This document shows positions 39,584-48,693 of a DNA stretch of 49,318 nucleotides, in pieces. Location: the NCBI RefSeq assembly GCF_034113385.1, contig NZ_JAXEXL010000001.1:1-49318 (forward strand), in the 5' to 3' direction. This stretch comes from Atopobium sp034113385. Lineage in GTDB: Bacteria; Actinomycetota; Coriobacteriia; Coriobacteriales; Atopobiaceae. The number at the start of each line of letters is the position of its first letter. Within the stretch, counting starts at the first letter, position 1. The position numbers and the translations under genes are program-made. Below the pieces are notes generated by a model. That model was given only the letters and a program-made list of their open reading frames with translations, did no database searches and was not told where the DNA came from.

Positions 39584-40822
39584 ATGTCTGCTTTGCCTCT
39601 TCGATTACTTTCACCAGCGGGTGGTCCTGAGCAGTTACAAATGGCTTTGCACTTTGGTGCCCATGAAGTCTTTTTAGCTGGCAAGCAATGGGGTATGCGT
39701 GCACGCAGTAAAAACTTTGATAAAGCGCAGTTGGAGGAAGCTGTGCAGCTTGCTCATGGCAAAGGTGTAAGCGTTCACCTTACGCTTAACACCATTATGC
39801 GCGATGAAGATACTGATGAGTTGCCCGAGTATCTAGACTTTATCAATCAGATTGGTGTTGATGCAGCTATTGTGGCTGACTTGGGTGGCATGGCATTGGT
39901 ACAAACATATGCCCCCAATGTAGAGTTACATGTTTCTACACAGGCGTCCGTCATGAATGCCTTAGCTGCCGAGCAGTATTTGCGCTTGGGTGCAAAACGT
40001 CTTGTTCTTGCTAGAGAAATGACGTTAAAAGAAATCTCTGAGCTCCACCGTCGTGTAAGTTCCGAGCTTGAGCTTGAGGTCTTTGCACATGGCTCCATGT
40101 GCATGGCAGTGTCGGGTCGATGCTTTTTGTCCAGTGAGTTGGTGGGTCGCGAGCGTGGTGCTAACGTAGGCGCCTGCACGCAGCCTTGCCGTTGGGGATG
40201 GACGCTTGTAGAGGAGTCTAAACCAGATACACGTCGCATGGATATAGAGCAGGATGATAAGTGGAGTTATATTTTATCCTCCAATGACCTGCGGATGCTT
40301 GAACATTTAGATGATATTGCTGCTGCTGGTGTTACTGCTATTAAAATTGAAGGCCGAGCAAAGGGTGCTTACTATACCGCCTGTGTTACTAATGCGTATC
40401 GGCATGTTTTGGATGGTGACCCAGCCAAACAGTGGATGAGCGAGCTTGAGGCTGTAAGTCATCGTCCGTACTCTACGGGTTTCTTTTATGGCAATCCTAC
40501 GCAAAATCCTGGCCACGTGGACTATGTACGTGATCGTCTGATGGTTGCTACTGTTATTTCTTGTGCCGAGAAACCCAATGAGCAGGGTATGTATGAGGTC
40601 CAGGTGCACTGTCGTAACAAGGCTACCGCATCCGATCAGCTGCAGGTTTTGTCGGCAAACTATCCCATTCGCGAGTGCGTTCTTGGTATGGTTAAGCAGT
40701 GGAATGGTTATGATGCCTACACGCCAACCGATATAATGTCGCGTGCTATGGGTACGTACAAAATCCAGCTACCCTTTGCAGTTGATCCATTAGATATTTT
40801 ATGTCTTAAACAGCAGAGTTAG
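39584..40822 (+). CDS. U32 peptidase-family protein (TrhP/RlhA-like)
   Basis: A 412-residue cytoplasmic protein of the U32 collagenase-like family. Key parts are LLSPAGGPEQLQMALHFGAHEVFLAG at the start, HVSTQASVMN, and the family signature EVFAHGSMCMAVSGRCFLSSELVGRERGANVGACTQPCRW with its cluster of cysteines. Members such as E. coli TrhP and RlhA hydroxylate tRNA or 23S rRNA with prephenate and iron-sulfur assistance; protease activity is doubtful. Length fits the TrhP/YrrO branch (about 410-450). ATG 39584 has AGGGAG four bases upstream. Confidence 0.88.
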   Translation: MSALPLRLLSPAGGPEQLQMALHFGAHEVFLAGKQWGMRARSKNFDKAQLEEAVQLAHGKGVSVHLTLNTIMRDEDTDELPEYLDFINQIGVDAAIVADLGGMALVQTYAPNVELHVSTQASVMNALAAEQYLRLGAKRLVLAREMTLKEISELHRRVSSELELEVFAHGSMCMAVSGRCFLSSELVGRERGANVGACTQPCRWGWTLVEESKPDTRRMDIEQDDKWSYILSSNDLRMLEHLDDIAAAGVTAIKIEGRAKGAYYTACVTNAYRHVLDGDPAKQWMSELEAVSHRPYSTGFFYGNPTQNPGHVDYVRDRLMVATVISCAEKPNEQGMYEVQVHCRNKATASDQLQVLSANYPIRECVLGMVKQWNGYDAYTPTDIMSRAMGTYKIQLPFAVDPLDILCLKQQS

Positions 40823-40864
40823 CTTTGTGTTAACCGCGTAATGTTTACATATGAGGAACCTGAT

Positions 40865-41374
40865 ATGACCCAATCGTTGCTCGCAAAACAAGCATATGAA
40901 CTCATACAAGCGGATAGCTCATGGTTGCCTGCGCTTTCTAATGTGGCGGCGTTGCTGTGGGAATCTATGGACGATGTGAGTTGGGTAGGCTTTTACTTAA
41001 AGCAAAGTGGCATTAGTACCAACATGCCATCAAGCCCTGCACCAGAGCTTGTGCTCGGACCTTTTCAAGGCAAAATTGCTTGCACACGCATTGCGTGGGG
41101 CAAAGGTGTGTGTGGTACGTCTGCTGCAACTAATACAACACAACTTGTACCAGATGTACATGCATTTCCAGGTCATATTGCTTGTGATTCTGCTTCAAAC
41201 TCCGAGGTAGTTATACCTTTACACACCGCTTCTGGTAGCGTGATTGCCGTTTTGGATATTGATTCTACAAGTTTGGCGCGCTTCTCGGTACAAGATGCTG
41301 CCATGCTGGAAGACGTAGTGGCAACTATCGAGAAACTCATTGATTGGACCGCGTTTGAGCCACAGATGAGCTAG
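40865..41374 (+). CDS. Free methionine-(R)-sulfoxide reductase (GAF domain)
   Basis: A 169-residue GAF-fold enzyme reducing free methionine-R-sulfoxide. The three catalytic and resolving cysteines are Cys73 (IACTRI), Cys83 (GVCG) and Cys107 (GHIACDS), followed by SEVVIPL and AVLDIDS, the family's fixed motifs. ATG 40865 has GAGGAA six bases upstream; ATG 40841 has none. It converges with the short MGMT gene with a 4-bp CTAG overlap of the stops. Confidence 0.92.
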   Translation: MTQSLLAKQAYELIQADSSWLPALSNVAALLWESMDDVSWVGFYLKQSGISTNMPSSPAPELVLGPFQGKIACTRIAWGKGVCGTSAATNTTQLVPDVHAFPGHIACDSASNSEVVIPLHTASGSVIAVLDIDSTSLARFSVQDAAMLEDVVATIEKLIDWTAFEPQMS

Positions 41375-41682
41375 GCAATTTCCCAGCTGCACTGCTCCAT
41401 ATCTACACGGCCATCATCTAAGAATAAGATACCTTCTTTTTCTAGCAGCATACGTTGGGCGTCGGGGCCGCCAAAGGCAAAACCTGGTGCTAGTGAGCCA
41501 TCTTTAAAGACCACACGATGACAGGGAATAATGCCAGGTTGAGGGTTGCTATGTAGGGCAAAGCCTACAAAGCGTGCGTTGCGTGGCTTGCCAACCATGC
41601 GGGCAACTTGTCCATAACTTGCAACTCTACCTGCAGGTATTTGCTTAACTATGTCATAGACCTGCTCGTTAAAGTGACCCAT
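41371..41682 (-). CDS. Short MGMT-family protein (DNA-binding domain with PCHR)
   Basis: A 103-residue protein that contains only the MGMT C-terminal domain. It keeps IPCHRVV with Cys54, the alkyl-accepting cysteine of O6-alkylguanine transferases, while alkyltransferase-like (ATL) proteins carry Trp there. SYGQVARMVGKPRNARFVGFALHSNP includes the helix-turn-helix with Arg finger. It may repair alkylated guanine directly or flag it. The converging neighbour and the divergent DJ-1/polymerase operon put it in a damage-response group. Confidence 0.88.
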   Translation of the reverse strand: MGHFNEQVYDIVKQIPAGRVASYGQVARMVGKPRNARFVGFALHSNPQPGIIPCHRVVFKDGSLAPGFAFGGPDAQRMLLEKEGILFLDDGRVDMEQCSWEIA

Positions 41683-41732
41683 ACCAATCCAATCAAGCTA
41701 CGAGTTTTTGCAAAACGTCCTGCGCAAAGCTC

Positions 41733-41775
41733 TTGTCTGACTCTGAAGATAGTATACAATATAGAACAGGTGTTT
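41733..41775 (+). promoter_or_regulatory. Promoter with LexA-like box for the DJ-1/polymerase operon
   Basis: TTGTCT (41733-41738), 16 bases, TACAAT (41755-41760). Immediately downstream lies GAACAGGTGTTT (41764-41775), one mismatch from the Gram-positive LexA pattern GAAC-N4-GTTC. The box would cover the transcription start. Confidence 0.45.
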
Positions 41776-41792
41776 GGATAGGGGAGGCAACT

Positions 41793-42377
41793 ATGGAAGC
41801 GCAAACTAACAAGCGGGTAGCTGTGTTTTTTGCTGAGGGCATGGAAGAGATTGAGGGTCTCACGGTTGTAGACATTCTTTATCGTGCGGGCATTCCTTGT
41901 GATATGGTTGCCATAACACCAGAACTTACTGTTGTTTCGTCTCATAACGTAACCCTTGTGTGCCATCGCAGTATCTATGATGTTGACTTTGATTTTGCTT
42001 CGTATGACATGCTTGTTTTGCCTGGAGGACTTCCTGGTACCACTCATTTAGCTGCGTGTACGCCGCTGTGCGATGCGCTTAAGGAGTTTGCAGCTTTAAA
42101 AAAGAACCTTGCTGCCATTTGCGCTGCACCCTCCATTTTGGCTGAGTTAGGTCTTCTACAAGGGCGTATTGCTACTGCTAATCCTGGCTTTCAGCAGATA
42201 TTGGCACAGCAGGGTGCTCAAGTTGTAACCGCTGCTGTTGCTCATGATGGCACTATTATTACCAGCCAGGGAATGGCTACGGCGCTGGATTTTGCTTTAG
42301 AAATTGTTCGTACATACTTGGATGAAGAAGCTGTACAAAAGGTGCGTACCAGTGTAGTGGATATGCGTGCATTGTAA
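41793..42377 (+). CDS. DJ-1/PfpI-family protein
   Basis: A 194-residue class I glutamine amidotransferase-like protein of the DJ-1/ThiJ type. The nucleophilic elbow is Cys110 in AAICAAPSILAELGLL; glutamates in FFAEGMEEIE supply the usual partner. It resembles human DJ-1 and YajL in length and motifs; such proteins act in oxidative or glycation defence. ATG 41793 has GGGGAGG five bases upstream. It lies 9 bp before the Y-family polymerase gene, so the two are co-transcribed. Confidence 0.9.
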   Translation: MEAQTNKRVAVFFAEGMEEIEGLTVVDILYRAGIPCDMVAITPELTVVSSHNVTLVCHRSIYDVDFDFASYDMLVLPGGLPGTTHLAACTPLCDALKEFAALKKNLAAICAAPSILAELGLLQGRIATANPGFQQILAQQGAQVVTAAVAHDGTIITSQGMATALDFALEIVRTYLDEEAVQKVRTSVVDMRAL

Positions 42378-42386
42378 TCTCATAGT

Positions 42387-43727
42387 ATGTATAAGGAACA
42401 TAAGGGACAACAAAACAGAACCTATTTGTGTATTGACCTTAAATCGTTTTATGCCTCAGTTGAGTGTATTGAGCGAGGTCTTGATCCGTTTACAACTAAC
42501 TTGGTTGTAGCAGATCCTACGCGCACTGCTAAAACTATTTGTCTGGCTGTGTCTCCTGCTATGAAGGCTTTAGGCGTGCCAGGTCGTTGTCGCGTGTTTG
42601 AAATACCACGTCATATAAGCTATATCATGGCTCCTCCACGCATGTCTTTGTATATCAAGCGCTCTGCTGAAGTGTACGGAGTATATCTGAAGTGGATTGC
42701 TAAAGAAGACATTTTTGTTTATTCGATTGATGAGGCCTTTTTTGATATTACGGGTTACCTATCTTTATATGGCATGACCGCGCGTGAGCTGGGAGAGGCC
42801 ATCCGGTTAGATGTTGCTCAAACCCTCGGTATTACTGCTACCTGTGGCATGGGTCCCAATATGTATTTGGCAAAAATTGCATTGGATATTTCTGCTAAAC
42901 ATAGCCCTGATTTCTTTGGTGAACTTACCGAGCAAAGCTATAGAGAAACCCTGTGGAACCATACACCACTTACAGATTTTTGGCGTATAGGTCCTGGTAT
43001 TTCTCGTAGGTTGGCAGCTATGGGGATTTATACCATGGGCCAGTTAGCAGCTGCCCCAATAGAGCCTTTGTATCGGGAGTTTGGTATTGATGCAGAGATT
43101 CTTATAGACCATGCTTGGGGCATAGAGCCAACAACTATGGCAGCAATAAAAGCATATAAGCCGCGTACACAGTCCTTCTCGACAGCGCAAGTTTTTGGGC
43201 GTGATTACCGTCCAGAAGATGCGCTTATTGTATGCAAAGAGATGGCAGATCAGCTTGCATTGCAACTGGTAGAACAGCACAAACAAGCATCAGGGATTTC
43301 TGTATATATTGGCTATACTGCTCATGAAGACGAGCGTGAGCTTATTAAAAAGTCTCTTGCTTTGCATCGGCGCTTGGGGCCTGCTTCTGTAGGGAGCTAC
43401 AGCTTTGGAGTGCCTACTTCTTCTTCTAAACAGCTTCGCAAAGCGGTGGAACGTCTGTTTTTAGAGAAGTGCCTTCCTACGCGTATGGTACATAGAGTGG
43501 GGCTTGCCGCTGTTAAGGTACTTGATGAAACAGCACCAGGCACGCAGTTAGATTTGCTTTCCAATACACAACAGCTATCGGAAGAATACGCTATAAGCCA
43601 AACGGTCAATGATGTGAAGAAGAGGTTTGGTAAAAACGCCTTGCTGCGTGGTATTGATTTGCTGCCGCAGGCTACTGCACGTGAACGTAATCGGCAGATT
43701 GGAGGGCATCGGAGTGGAGAAGCCTAA
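42387..43727 (+). CDS. Y-family DNA polymerase (UmuC/UvrX-like)
   Basis: A 446-residue translesion polymerase. Catalytic motifs are CIDLKSFYASVE (Asp17) and YSIDEAFFDIT (Asp115, Glu116), followed by the thumb HhH region (LTDFWRIGPGISRRLAAMGIYTMGQLA) and the little-finger domain. Length and the Tyr/Phe steric gate match Gram-positive UmuC/UvrX rather than DinB. The start at 42387 has AGTATG with a weak ribosome site; translation may be coupled to the DJ-1 gene 9 bp upstream. The small partner gene overlaps its 3' end by 14 bp. Confidence 0.9.
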   Translation: MYKEHKGQQNRTYLCIDLKSFYASVECIERGLDPFTTNLVVADPTRTAKTICLAVSPAMKALGVPGRCRVFEIPRHISYIMAPPRMSLYIKRSAEVYGVYLKWIAKEDIFVYSIDEAFFDITGYLSLYGMTARELGEAIRLDVAQTLGITATCGMGPNMYLAKIALDISAKHSPDFFGELTEQSYRETLWNHTPLTDFWRIGPGISRRLAAMGIYTMGQLAAAPIEPLYREFGIDAEILIDHAWGIEPTTMAAIKAYKPRTQSFSTAQVFGRDYRPEDALIVCKEMADQLALQLVEQHKQASGISVYIGYTAHEDERELIKKSLALHRRLGPASVGSYSFGVPTSSSKQLRKAVERLFLEKCLPTRMVHRVGLAAVKVLDETAPGTQLDLLSNTQQLSEEYAISQTVNDVKKRFGKNALLRGIDLLPQATARERNRQIGGHRSGEA

Positions 43728-43980
43728 CAAGAACAGCAAGCCATTTTTAGATGATATGCCGCGACGTGTTCCTATGCCCCTTGCTGATCGTGCAAAAATA
43801 TTTCAACCGTTTGAACCGCTTAAGGGCTTTGCAGAAGCTTTACGTGAGCAGGAGCAAAAAGCTGAGCGTAATGCATTGGCTGGAGATGGTATCCATAGGG
43901 CACATAATCAAGCAATAGCGCCAGAGGATACAGCTGCTGCATATCCAATCTGGGATGAAGAGTTTGGTTGGCTTAGTTAA
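43714..43980 (+). CDS. Small partner of the Y-family polymerase (YolD-like role)
   Basis: An 88-residue protein starting at GTG 43714, set by GGAGG eight bases upstream and inside the polymerase gene. The block MPLADRAKIFQPFEPLKGFAEALREQEQ resembles the small proteins that follow UmuC-type polymerases in Firmicutes and Coriobacteriia. The tail is acidic and tryptophan-containing. The fixed position suggests an accessory to the polymerase. It converges with the thioesterase gene (4-bp overlap). Confidence 0.65.
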   Translation: MEKPNKNSKPFLDDMPRRVPMPLADRAKIFQPFEPLKGFAEALREQEQKAERNALAGDGIHRAHNQAIAPEDTAAAYPIWDEEFGWLS

Positions 43981-44696
43981 GCGTTCAGAAACTTTACTAT
44001 GGCGTAGGGTTTCTCGTCAGTTCCATTAAGGCTTACGGTGGTACCTTCATTGCTGGTATACACCACAGGAACAATGGTGTCTCCAAGTGTAGCAAAGAAG
44101 ACGTATTGTACTAACACGCGCTTAAGCTGGGATAAATCACCTGCGGCAGCTCGAGCAAATTCAATGTATTGTGCGTTGTTGACATGATGGTTAGTATCAA
44201 GGTTTTGCTCACTCACCACAAAGGATGGTTTTGTTACAGCTTTAAGCGTGGCATCAATGCGTAGCTTGCGCGAGGTCTTTGGCATGTCTAATGATTCACC
44301 AACTTGTGCCATATAAGGAGTCCATTCTTCCGCTGGAGGCACAATGGGGGTTTGCTTAGCAAAATCAAACATAAACCATAGTGAATCTGCGCGAACGTAC
44401 TCAAAACCGTCGGGCGAACAGATAGTAAAGTTTCGATGTGCAAAAACACCTTGCAGGCGGGTGGGCCACGTGCTTACTACAATGTCTTGCCCATAGCGGG
44501 GCAACGTATGTATTTGAATTTGCCAACCTGCAATAAGCCATGCAAGACCTTTTTGAGCCAGATGGTCTAGCCCAATGCCTAACTCATCGGTTTGGAAAAG
44601 AGAGCAATCTTGCAGGTAGTTTACGAGCGAAACCAAAGACAACGTACCTTGCTCATCAGTTTCACTATATCTAATGCGAGAAGAAAATGAATACAC
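43977..44696 (-). CDS. Acyl-ACP thioesterase
   Basis: A 239-residue double hot-dog enzyme releasing fatty acids from acyl carrier protein. The N-terminal half has RYSETDEQGTLSLVSLVNYLQD, and the second half carries the catalytic stretch DTNHHVNNAQYIEFA (residues 167-181) with the Asn/His pair of FatA/FatB-type bacterial thioesterases. RLQGVFAHRNF is the typical bacterial substrate-strand region. Transcribed with, and 14 bp downstream of, the large ABC gene. Confidence 0.9.
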   Translation of the reverse strand: MYSFSSRIRYSETDEQGTLSLVSLVNYLQDCSLFQTDELGIGLDHLAQKGLAWLIAGWQIQIHTLPRYGQDIVVSTWPTRLQGVFAHRNFTICSPDGFEYVRADSLWFMFDFAKQTPIVPPAEEWTPYMAQVGESLDMPKTSRKLRIDATLKAVTKPSFVVSEQNLDTNHHVNNAQYIEFARAAAGDLSQLKRVLVQYVFFATLGDTIVPVVYTSNEGTTVSLNGTDEKPYAIVKFLNA

Positions 44697-44710
44697 GCTT
44701 AGGCCCTTTC

Positions 44711-47700
44711 TTATTCACTGCGCAATGCTTCCACAGGGTCTGCTGCCGCAGCAGAACGAGAAGGAATAATGCCTGCAATAACCGTTAATACAATAGAGAT
44801 GAGAATCAGAATAAGTGCAGAACCGGGGGCTAGTTGCATGATATTGTGTACGCCATTGATATGTTCAACAATGGCATTTATTGGGATAGAGAGCCCTACA
44901 ACTACAAAAATAGCAAACACGCCAGAGATGAGTCCTTCAATAAAGGTCTCTGCGTTAAAGACATTGGCTATGTTGCGTTTGGACGCGCCCATGGCACGTA
45001 GGATACCAATCTCCTTACGGCGTTCTAATACGGAGATATACGTAATAATGCCAATCATAATGGAGCTTACTACCAAAGAAATGCTTACAAAGGCAATGAG
45101 TACGAGGGAAATCATGTTAACAATGTTAGTTACTGAAGACATCAGTGTGCCAGTAAGGTCACTGTAGGTAATGGTGTTATCTGATTTACCTGCTGCTTCG
45201 AGCTTGGCATTGTATGAGTCAATTTCAGACATGATTTTGGATTTTGCATCAAAATCCTTAGGGAAGATTTCAATAGCGCTTGGCTTGTCCAACGTGCCAT
45301 ACCCAAGCTTACTCAAATTACTGTCATAGGAGTAACGATTGGCAGAAGAAAGGCTGCTAAACATAGCCATGAGTTCTTCTTGTGTCATATTAAAGTGAAT
45401 AGCATTGGCAAACGCAGCGGGGTTAAAGGCAAATGCATTTTGCAACACTTGAGCACTCTTAGACATATTGCTTTGCAAGGCGTCTGCCAATCCATTGGAG
45501 ACTACCGTCATCTGAGACTGTAGTGCAGAACTCATTTGTTCCATCATGCTTTGAGCTGCTTTCTGAGCAAGGTCAGACATCTGCTGTTGCAAATAAGGAA
45601 TAAATTGCTTGGTAAAATACTCTTCTGCAAAAGGTTGTACGCTGGTTTTGAGTGCATCGCCTACAAGGGAAGATACTTGGCTGAGCTGTGTTTGAACAAG
45701 CTCAGATTGCAAGTAGGCATCCAAATCTGCAGAAAGGTCCGTGTTTGGTGTAAGGGACTCACCAGGGTGTTGCGCATACCACCACGGTAAAAATCCACGA
45801 GCAATTTGTTGGAGTATGTCAGTAATCTGCTTTTGTTGTGCGGGGTCAAGCGTATCTACTATATGACTGAGTTTCTCAAAATCAGGTTGAGGGGCACCTT
45901 GTATCAATTTCAAGAGCATGTCAGGCGTAATAGATTGTGTGAGTGCATTGGTGTCTAAGTTCAAAGCAGTGGGGTCAACATTCAGAGCACTGGTATCGAG
46001 CTTAGAAAGATCAAGTGTAGAGCTTAAATTGGACAAAGCAGCGGTATCAAAAGAAAAGGCAGAGGCCAGCATCTTTTGATCAACCGTAAAGAGTTTACTT
46101 AAATCAAAGTCTTGAGCTGCATTGTCTTTGAGCTGCTCAAATGTTTTGCCCGTAAAGACATCTACGTCAGGATTGGCAATTTGTTGCTTTACGATATCAG
46201 TTTGGGCGTTGTCTTCCATGAGTTTATGCGTGAGTGCGGTGGTGTAGGCAATGCCCTGAGAAAGTGAGCCAATGGACTTACCTTCTGCAGGACGAATAAC
46301 ACCTACAACTTTGACAGTAATGCCATTACTAATAGCCTTACGCATGTAGGCTGTATCGTGGGACATGTCAGACCAGGTATTGGTGGTAGAGTTGAATTGG
46401 TACACATCAGGCTGTTTGACCACCTTGTAGCTAAGATTGAGTGCGTCATCATACGTAAAGTCAACGTTTTTAACTGCCTCTACGGTAGCCTTCTTATCTT
46501 TTGTTAAGTTGCTCAAAAGATCACGGAAGATATCGGGGTCAAGCACGCCAATGTTGTATAGGGTGTAGTCAGATAGTTGACCATCTTTATCCAACACCAA
46601 CACGGCTTCGTCATATTTAGTAGGCCACGTACCAGCAACAACAGTATATTGTGAAGCGAGCATCTCATGGTTATCAATGAGTTCTTGGAATGAGTCTGTT
46701 GTGGAATTACCAAAGCTGGAAGAAAGACCCATCATGGAAGCGCCCTGAGAGCCAGATTCCAATACCTTTCCTAGAGGTAGCGTTGAGGCATTTTCTGCAG
46801 GGAGATAAAACTGAGGAGTAACGTTATATTTGTACTGAATAGCATTGGCATTACGTTTTATGTTGCTGCTAGAAGATTCAATATATGCCTTAAATCCTGG
46901 TAGGTCATTCTTTTTGACCGTGTCAAACATGGAAGAAACATCGGAAGTAATACCAATATGGCCGTCTTTGACGTTTTTTTGCTTAGCTTCAGAATTGGTG
47001 CGCGTCATAGTGGTGAGCAATTTGGTAAAGTCCGCCGCATTTTCGCTAATGGTTAGCGGGTAGGAGGACATGGCATTTTCTTCCGTTTTGGCAATGTAGT
47101 CATTGACACCATTTGATAGGGCCAAGATTGCCGCAATGCCAATAATGCCAATTGAGCCAGCAAACGCTGTCAAAATAGTTCTGCCTTTTTTAGTCATGAG
47201 ATTATTTGCCGATAAACCCAAGGCAGTCAGAAAAGACATCGAGGCTTTGCCTGATTTGTGTACTCTTCGAATAGGAGTGGCGCTTGCTGTGGCAGAATCC
47301 GTTTGTGTTGCGGCGAGTTGAGTTCCTTCAGTTGAGCTGGTATCTGCAGCTGTATCGCTTAGTTTAGAAGCGGTAAAAGGCCTAGAGTCATCAACAATTT
47401 TGCCATCCTGCAAACGGATGATGCGTGTGGCATACTGCTGAGCGAGCTCTGGGTTATGGGTGACCATGATAACAAGACGGTCATGGGCAACCTCGCGTAA
47501 GAGGTTCATAATTTGGATACCGGTCTTGCCGTCTAGAGCGCCGGTGGGCTCGTCTGCAAGAACAATATCAGGGTCATTGACGAGTGCACGTGCAATTGCT
47601 ACACGCTGCATTTGGCCGCCGGACAACTGGTTAGGCTTTTTATGAGCATGGTCTTTAAGACCTACGCGTTCAAGCGCATTGCGTGCACGCTCCTTCCTTT

Positions 47701-48049
47701 GTGTTCCATGTTCACCAGACAGCGTAAGGGCAAGCTCCACGTTAGATAAAACAGTTTGATGGGGAATCAGGTTGTAGCTTTGAAAAACAAAACCAACATG
47801 ATGGTTACGATAGGTATCCCAATCTTTACTTTTATACTGTTTGGTAGAGACGCCATTAATAACAATCTCTCCACTATCTGCATGGTCAAGACCACCCAAA
47901 ATGTTAAGCAGGGTAGTCTTGCCTGAGCCAGATTGACCAAGGATTGCTACAAATTCATTATCTCTAAAGGTGGCAGAAACACCGTCAAGTGCAGTTTGTA
48001 CAAATGTGCCTGTTGTATAGGCCTTGCAAATATCTTTTAGCTCAATCAT
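44711..48049 (-). CDS. Very large MacB/FtsX-type ABC ATPase-permease
   Basis: A 1112-residue fusion. Residues 1-225 are a LolD/MacB-type ATPase: Walker A GQSGSGKTT, signature LSGGQ (142-146), Walker B IVLADE. A linker leads to the first helix near 290-310, an extracellular domain of about 650 residues, then the FtsX permease end (three helices; YISVLERRKEIGILRAMGASKRNI). The extracellular part includes a leucine/aspartate-rich repetitive run (SKLDTSALNVDPTALNLDTNAL) and Gln/Ser-rich helices, suggesting coiled-coil or stalk structure. MacB/FtsX-like systems are mechanotransmitters for peptide export, resistance or wall hydrolase control. The ribosome site is weak (GGAC). Confidence 0.9.
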   Translation of the reverse strand: MIELKDICKAYTTGTFVQTALDGVSATFRDNEFVAILGQSGSGKTTLLNILGGLDHADSGEIVINGVSTKQYKSKDWDTYRNHHVGFVFQSYNLIPHQTVLSNVELALTLSGEHGTQRKERARNALERVGLKDHAHKKPNQLSGGQMQRVAIARALVNDPDIVLADEPTGALDGKTGIQIMNLLREVAHDRLVIMVTHNPELAQQYATRIIRLQDGKIVDDSRPFTASKLSDTAADTSSTEGTQLAATQTDSATASATPIRRVHKSGKASMSFLTALGLSANNLMTKKGRTILTAFAGSIGIIGIAAILALSNGVNDYIAKTEENAMSSYPLTISENAADFTKLLTTMTRTNSEAKQKNVKDGHIGITSDVSSMFDTVKKNDLPGFKAYIESSSSNIKRNANAIQYKYNVTPQFYLPAENASTLPLGKVLESGSQGASMMGLSSSFGNSTTDSFQELIDNHEMLASQYTVVAGTWPTKYDEAVLVLDKDGQLSDYTLYNIGVLDPDIFRDLLSNLTKDKKATVEAVKNVDFTYDDALNLSYKVVKQPDVYQFNSTTNTWSDMSHDTAYMRKAISNGITVKVVGVIRPAEGKSIGSLSQGIAYTTALTHKLMEDNAQTDIVKQQIANPDVDVFTGKTFEQLKDNAAQDFDLSKLFTVDQKMLASAFSFDTAALSNLSSTLDLSKLDTSALNVDPTALNLDTNALTQSITPDMLLKLIQGAPQPDFEKLSHIVDTLDPAQQKQITDILQQIARGFLPWWYAQHPGESLTPNTDLSADLDAYLQSELVQTQLSQVSSLVGDALKTSVQPFAEEYFTKQFIPYLQQQMSDLAQKAAQSMMEQMSSALQSQMTVVSNGLADALQSNMSKSAQVLQNAFAFNPAAFANAIHFNMTQEELMAMFSSLSSANRYSYDSNLSKLGYGTLDKPSAIEIFPKDFDAKSKIMSEIDSYNAKLEAAGKSDNTITYSDLTGTLMSSVTNIVNMISLVLIAFVSISLVVSSIMIGIITYISVLERRKEIGILRAMGASKRNIANVFNAETFIEGLISGVFAIFVVVGLSIPINAIVEHINGVHNIMQLAPGSALILILISIVLTVIAGIIPSRSAAAADPVEALRSE

Positions 48050-48117
48050 GTGGTCCAGTTTCCGCGGAAGGTATCCTTGAGATAATCCTACCCCTCATGG
48101 ACCAACTTAGACGAGTT

Positions 48118-48693
48118 TTACCGTGAATACATGTAGTTTTGTAGTTCGTACATAATGCGGTTTTTAGCTCCATTGAGGTAAAGGGCAAGGCCCAGTTCAC
48201 GCTCTACACTACAGAGAACATCGATGGAGCATACAGCAAGCAAACTTGCTGCTACTAGGTTGAGGGTATGGGGGGCAACTGCGGTAAATACCTGCATAAA
48301 TGCAGGTTGTATTATTTGTACACAGGCAACAGAAAAGCCGCCAAAGAGCACGGTTGCAGGTGCACAAATGTAACCCTTGTAATTAAGTGGCATGTGCGAA
48401 TAATCCCACCAGCGTTTTCCAAAGCTTATAAGCAGTGCGCGTGCGGTAATAAGCTCAATGATGGTAGCAAGTGTCGCGCCAGCTACAAAAAGCAAGAATG
48501 GGTTGTCAATCCAACCCAACAGCAACACCGCTCCCATGGCTCCAGCACCATAGATGGGGCAGATGGGACCAAACAAAAAGCCACGACGCTCAAAGCGTTT
48601 CTCGATATAGGAACAGTAGACTGTTTCCCAAGCCCAGCCAAAAAAGGCATATATAAAGAAACTTGTAATAGCACTAGAAACCAGATTCATCAT
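48118..48693 (-). CDS. CmpB-type putative ABC permease membrane protein (DUF1113)
   Basis: A 191-residue membrane protein with about five helices. FFGWAWETVYCSYIEKRFERRGFLFGPICPIYGAGA is the signature of the ABC_trans_CmpB (formerly DUF1113) family, and WWDYSHMPLNYKGYIC follows. Despite the family name no transport role is proven. ATG 48693 has GGAGG seven bases upstream and overlaps the HD gene stop by 4 bp (ATGA), so the two are translated together. The longer frame to 48765 lies within the HD gene. Confidence 0.88.
   Translation of the reverse strand: MMNLVSSAITSFFIYAFFGWAWETVYCSYIEKRFERRGFLFGPICPIYGAGAMGAVLLLGWIDNPFLLFVAGATLATIIELITARALLISFGKRWWDYSHMPLNYKGYICAPATVLFGGFSVACVQIIQPAFMQVFTAVAPHTLNLVAASLLAVCSIDVLCSVERELGLALYLNGAKNRIMYELQNYMYSR

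Noticed and set aside
39390..39677. 95-residue plus-strand frame before the U32 gene
   Set aside because: Low-complexity Tyr/Phe/Leu composition in AT-rich DNA, no ribosome site, runs through a terminator hairpin into the U32 gene in another frame.
41371..41682. Alkyltransferase-like (ATL) protein
   Set aside because: ATL proteins have Trp in place of the acceptor cysteine; this one keeps PCHR.
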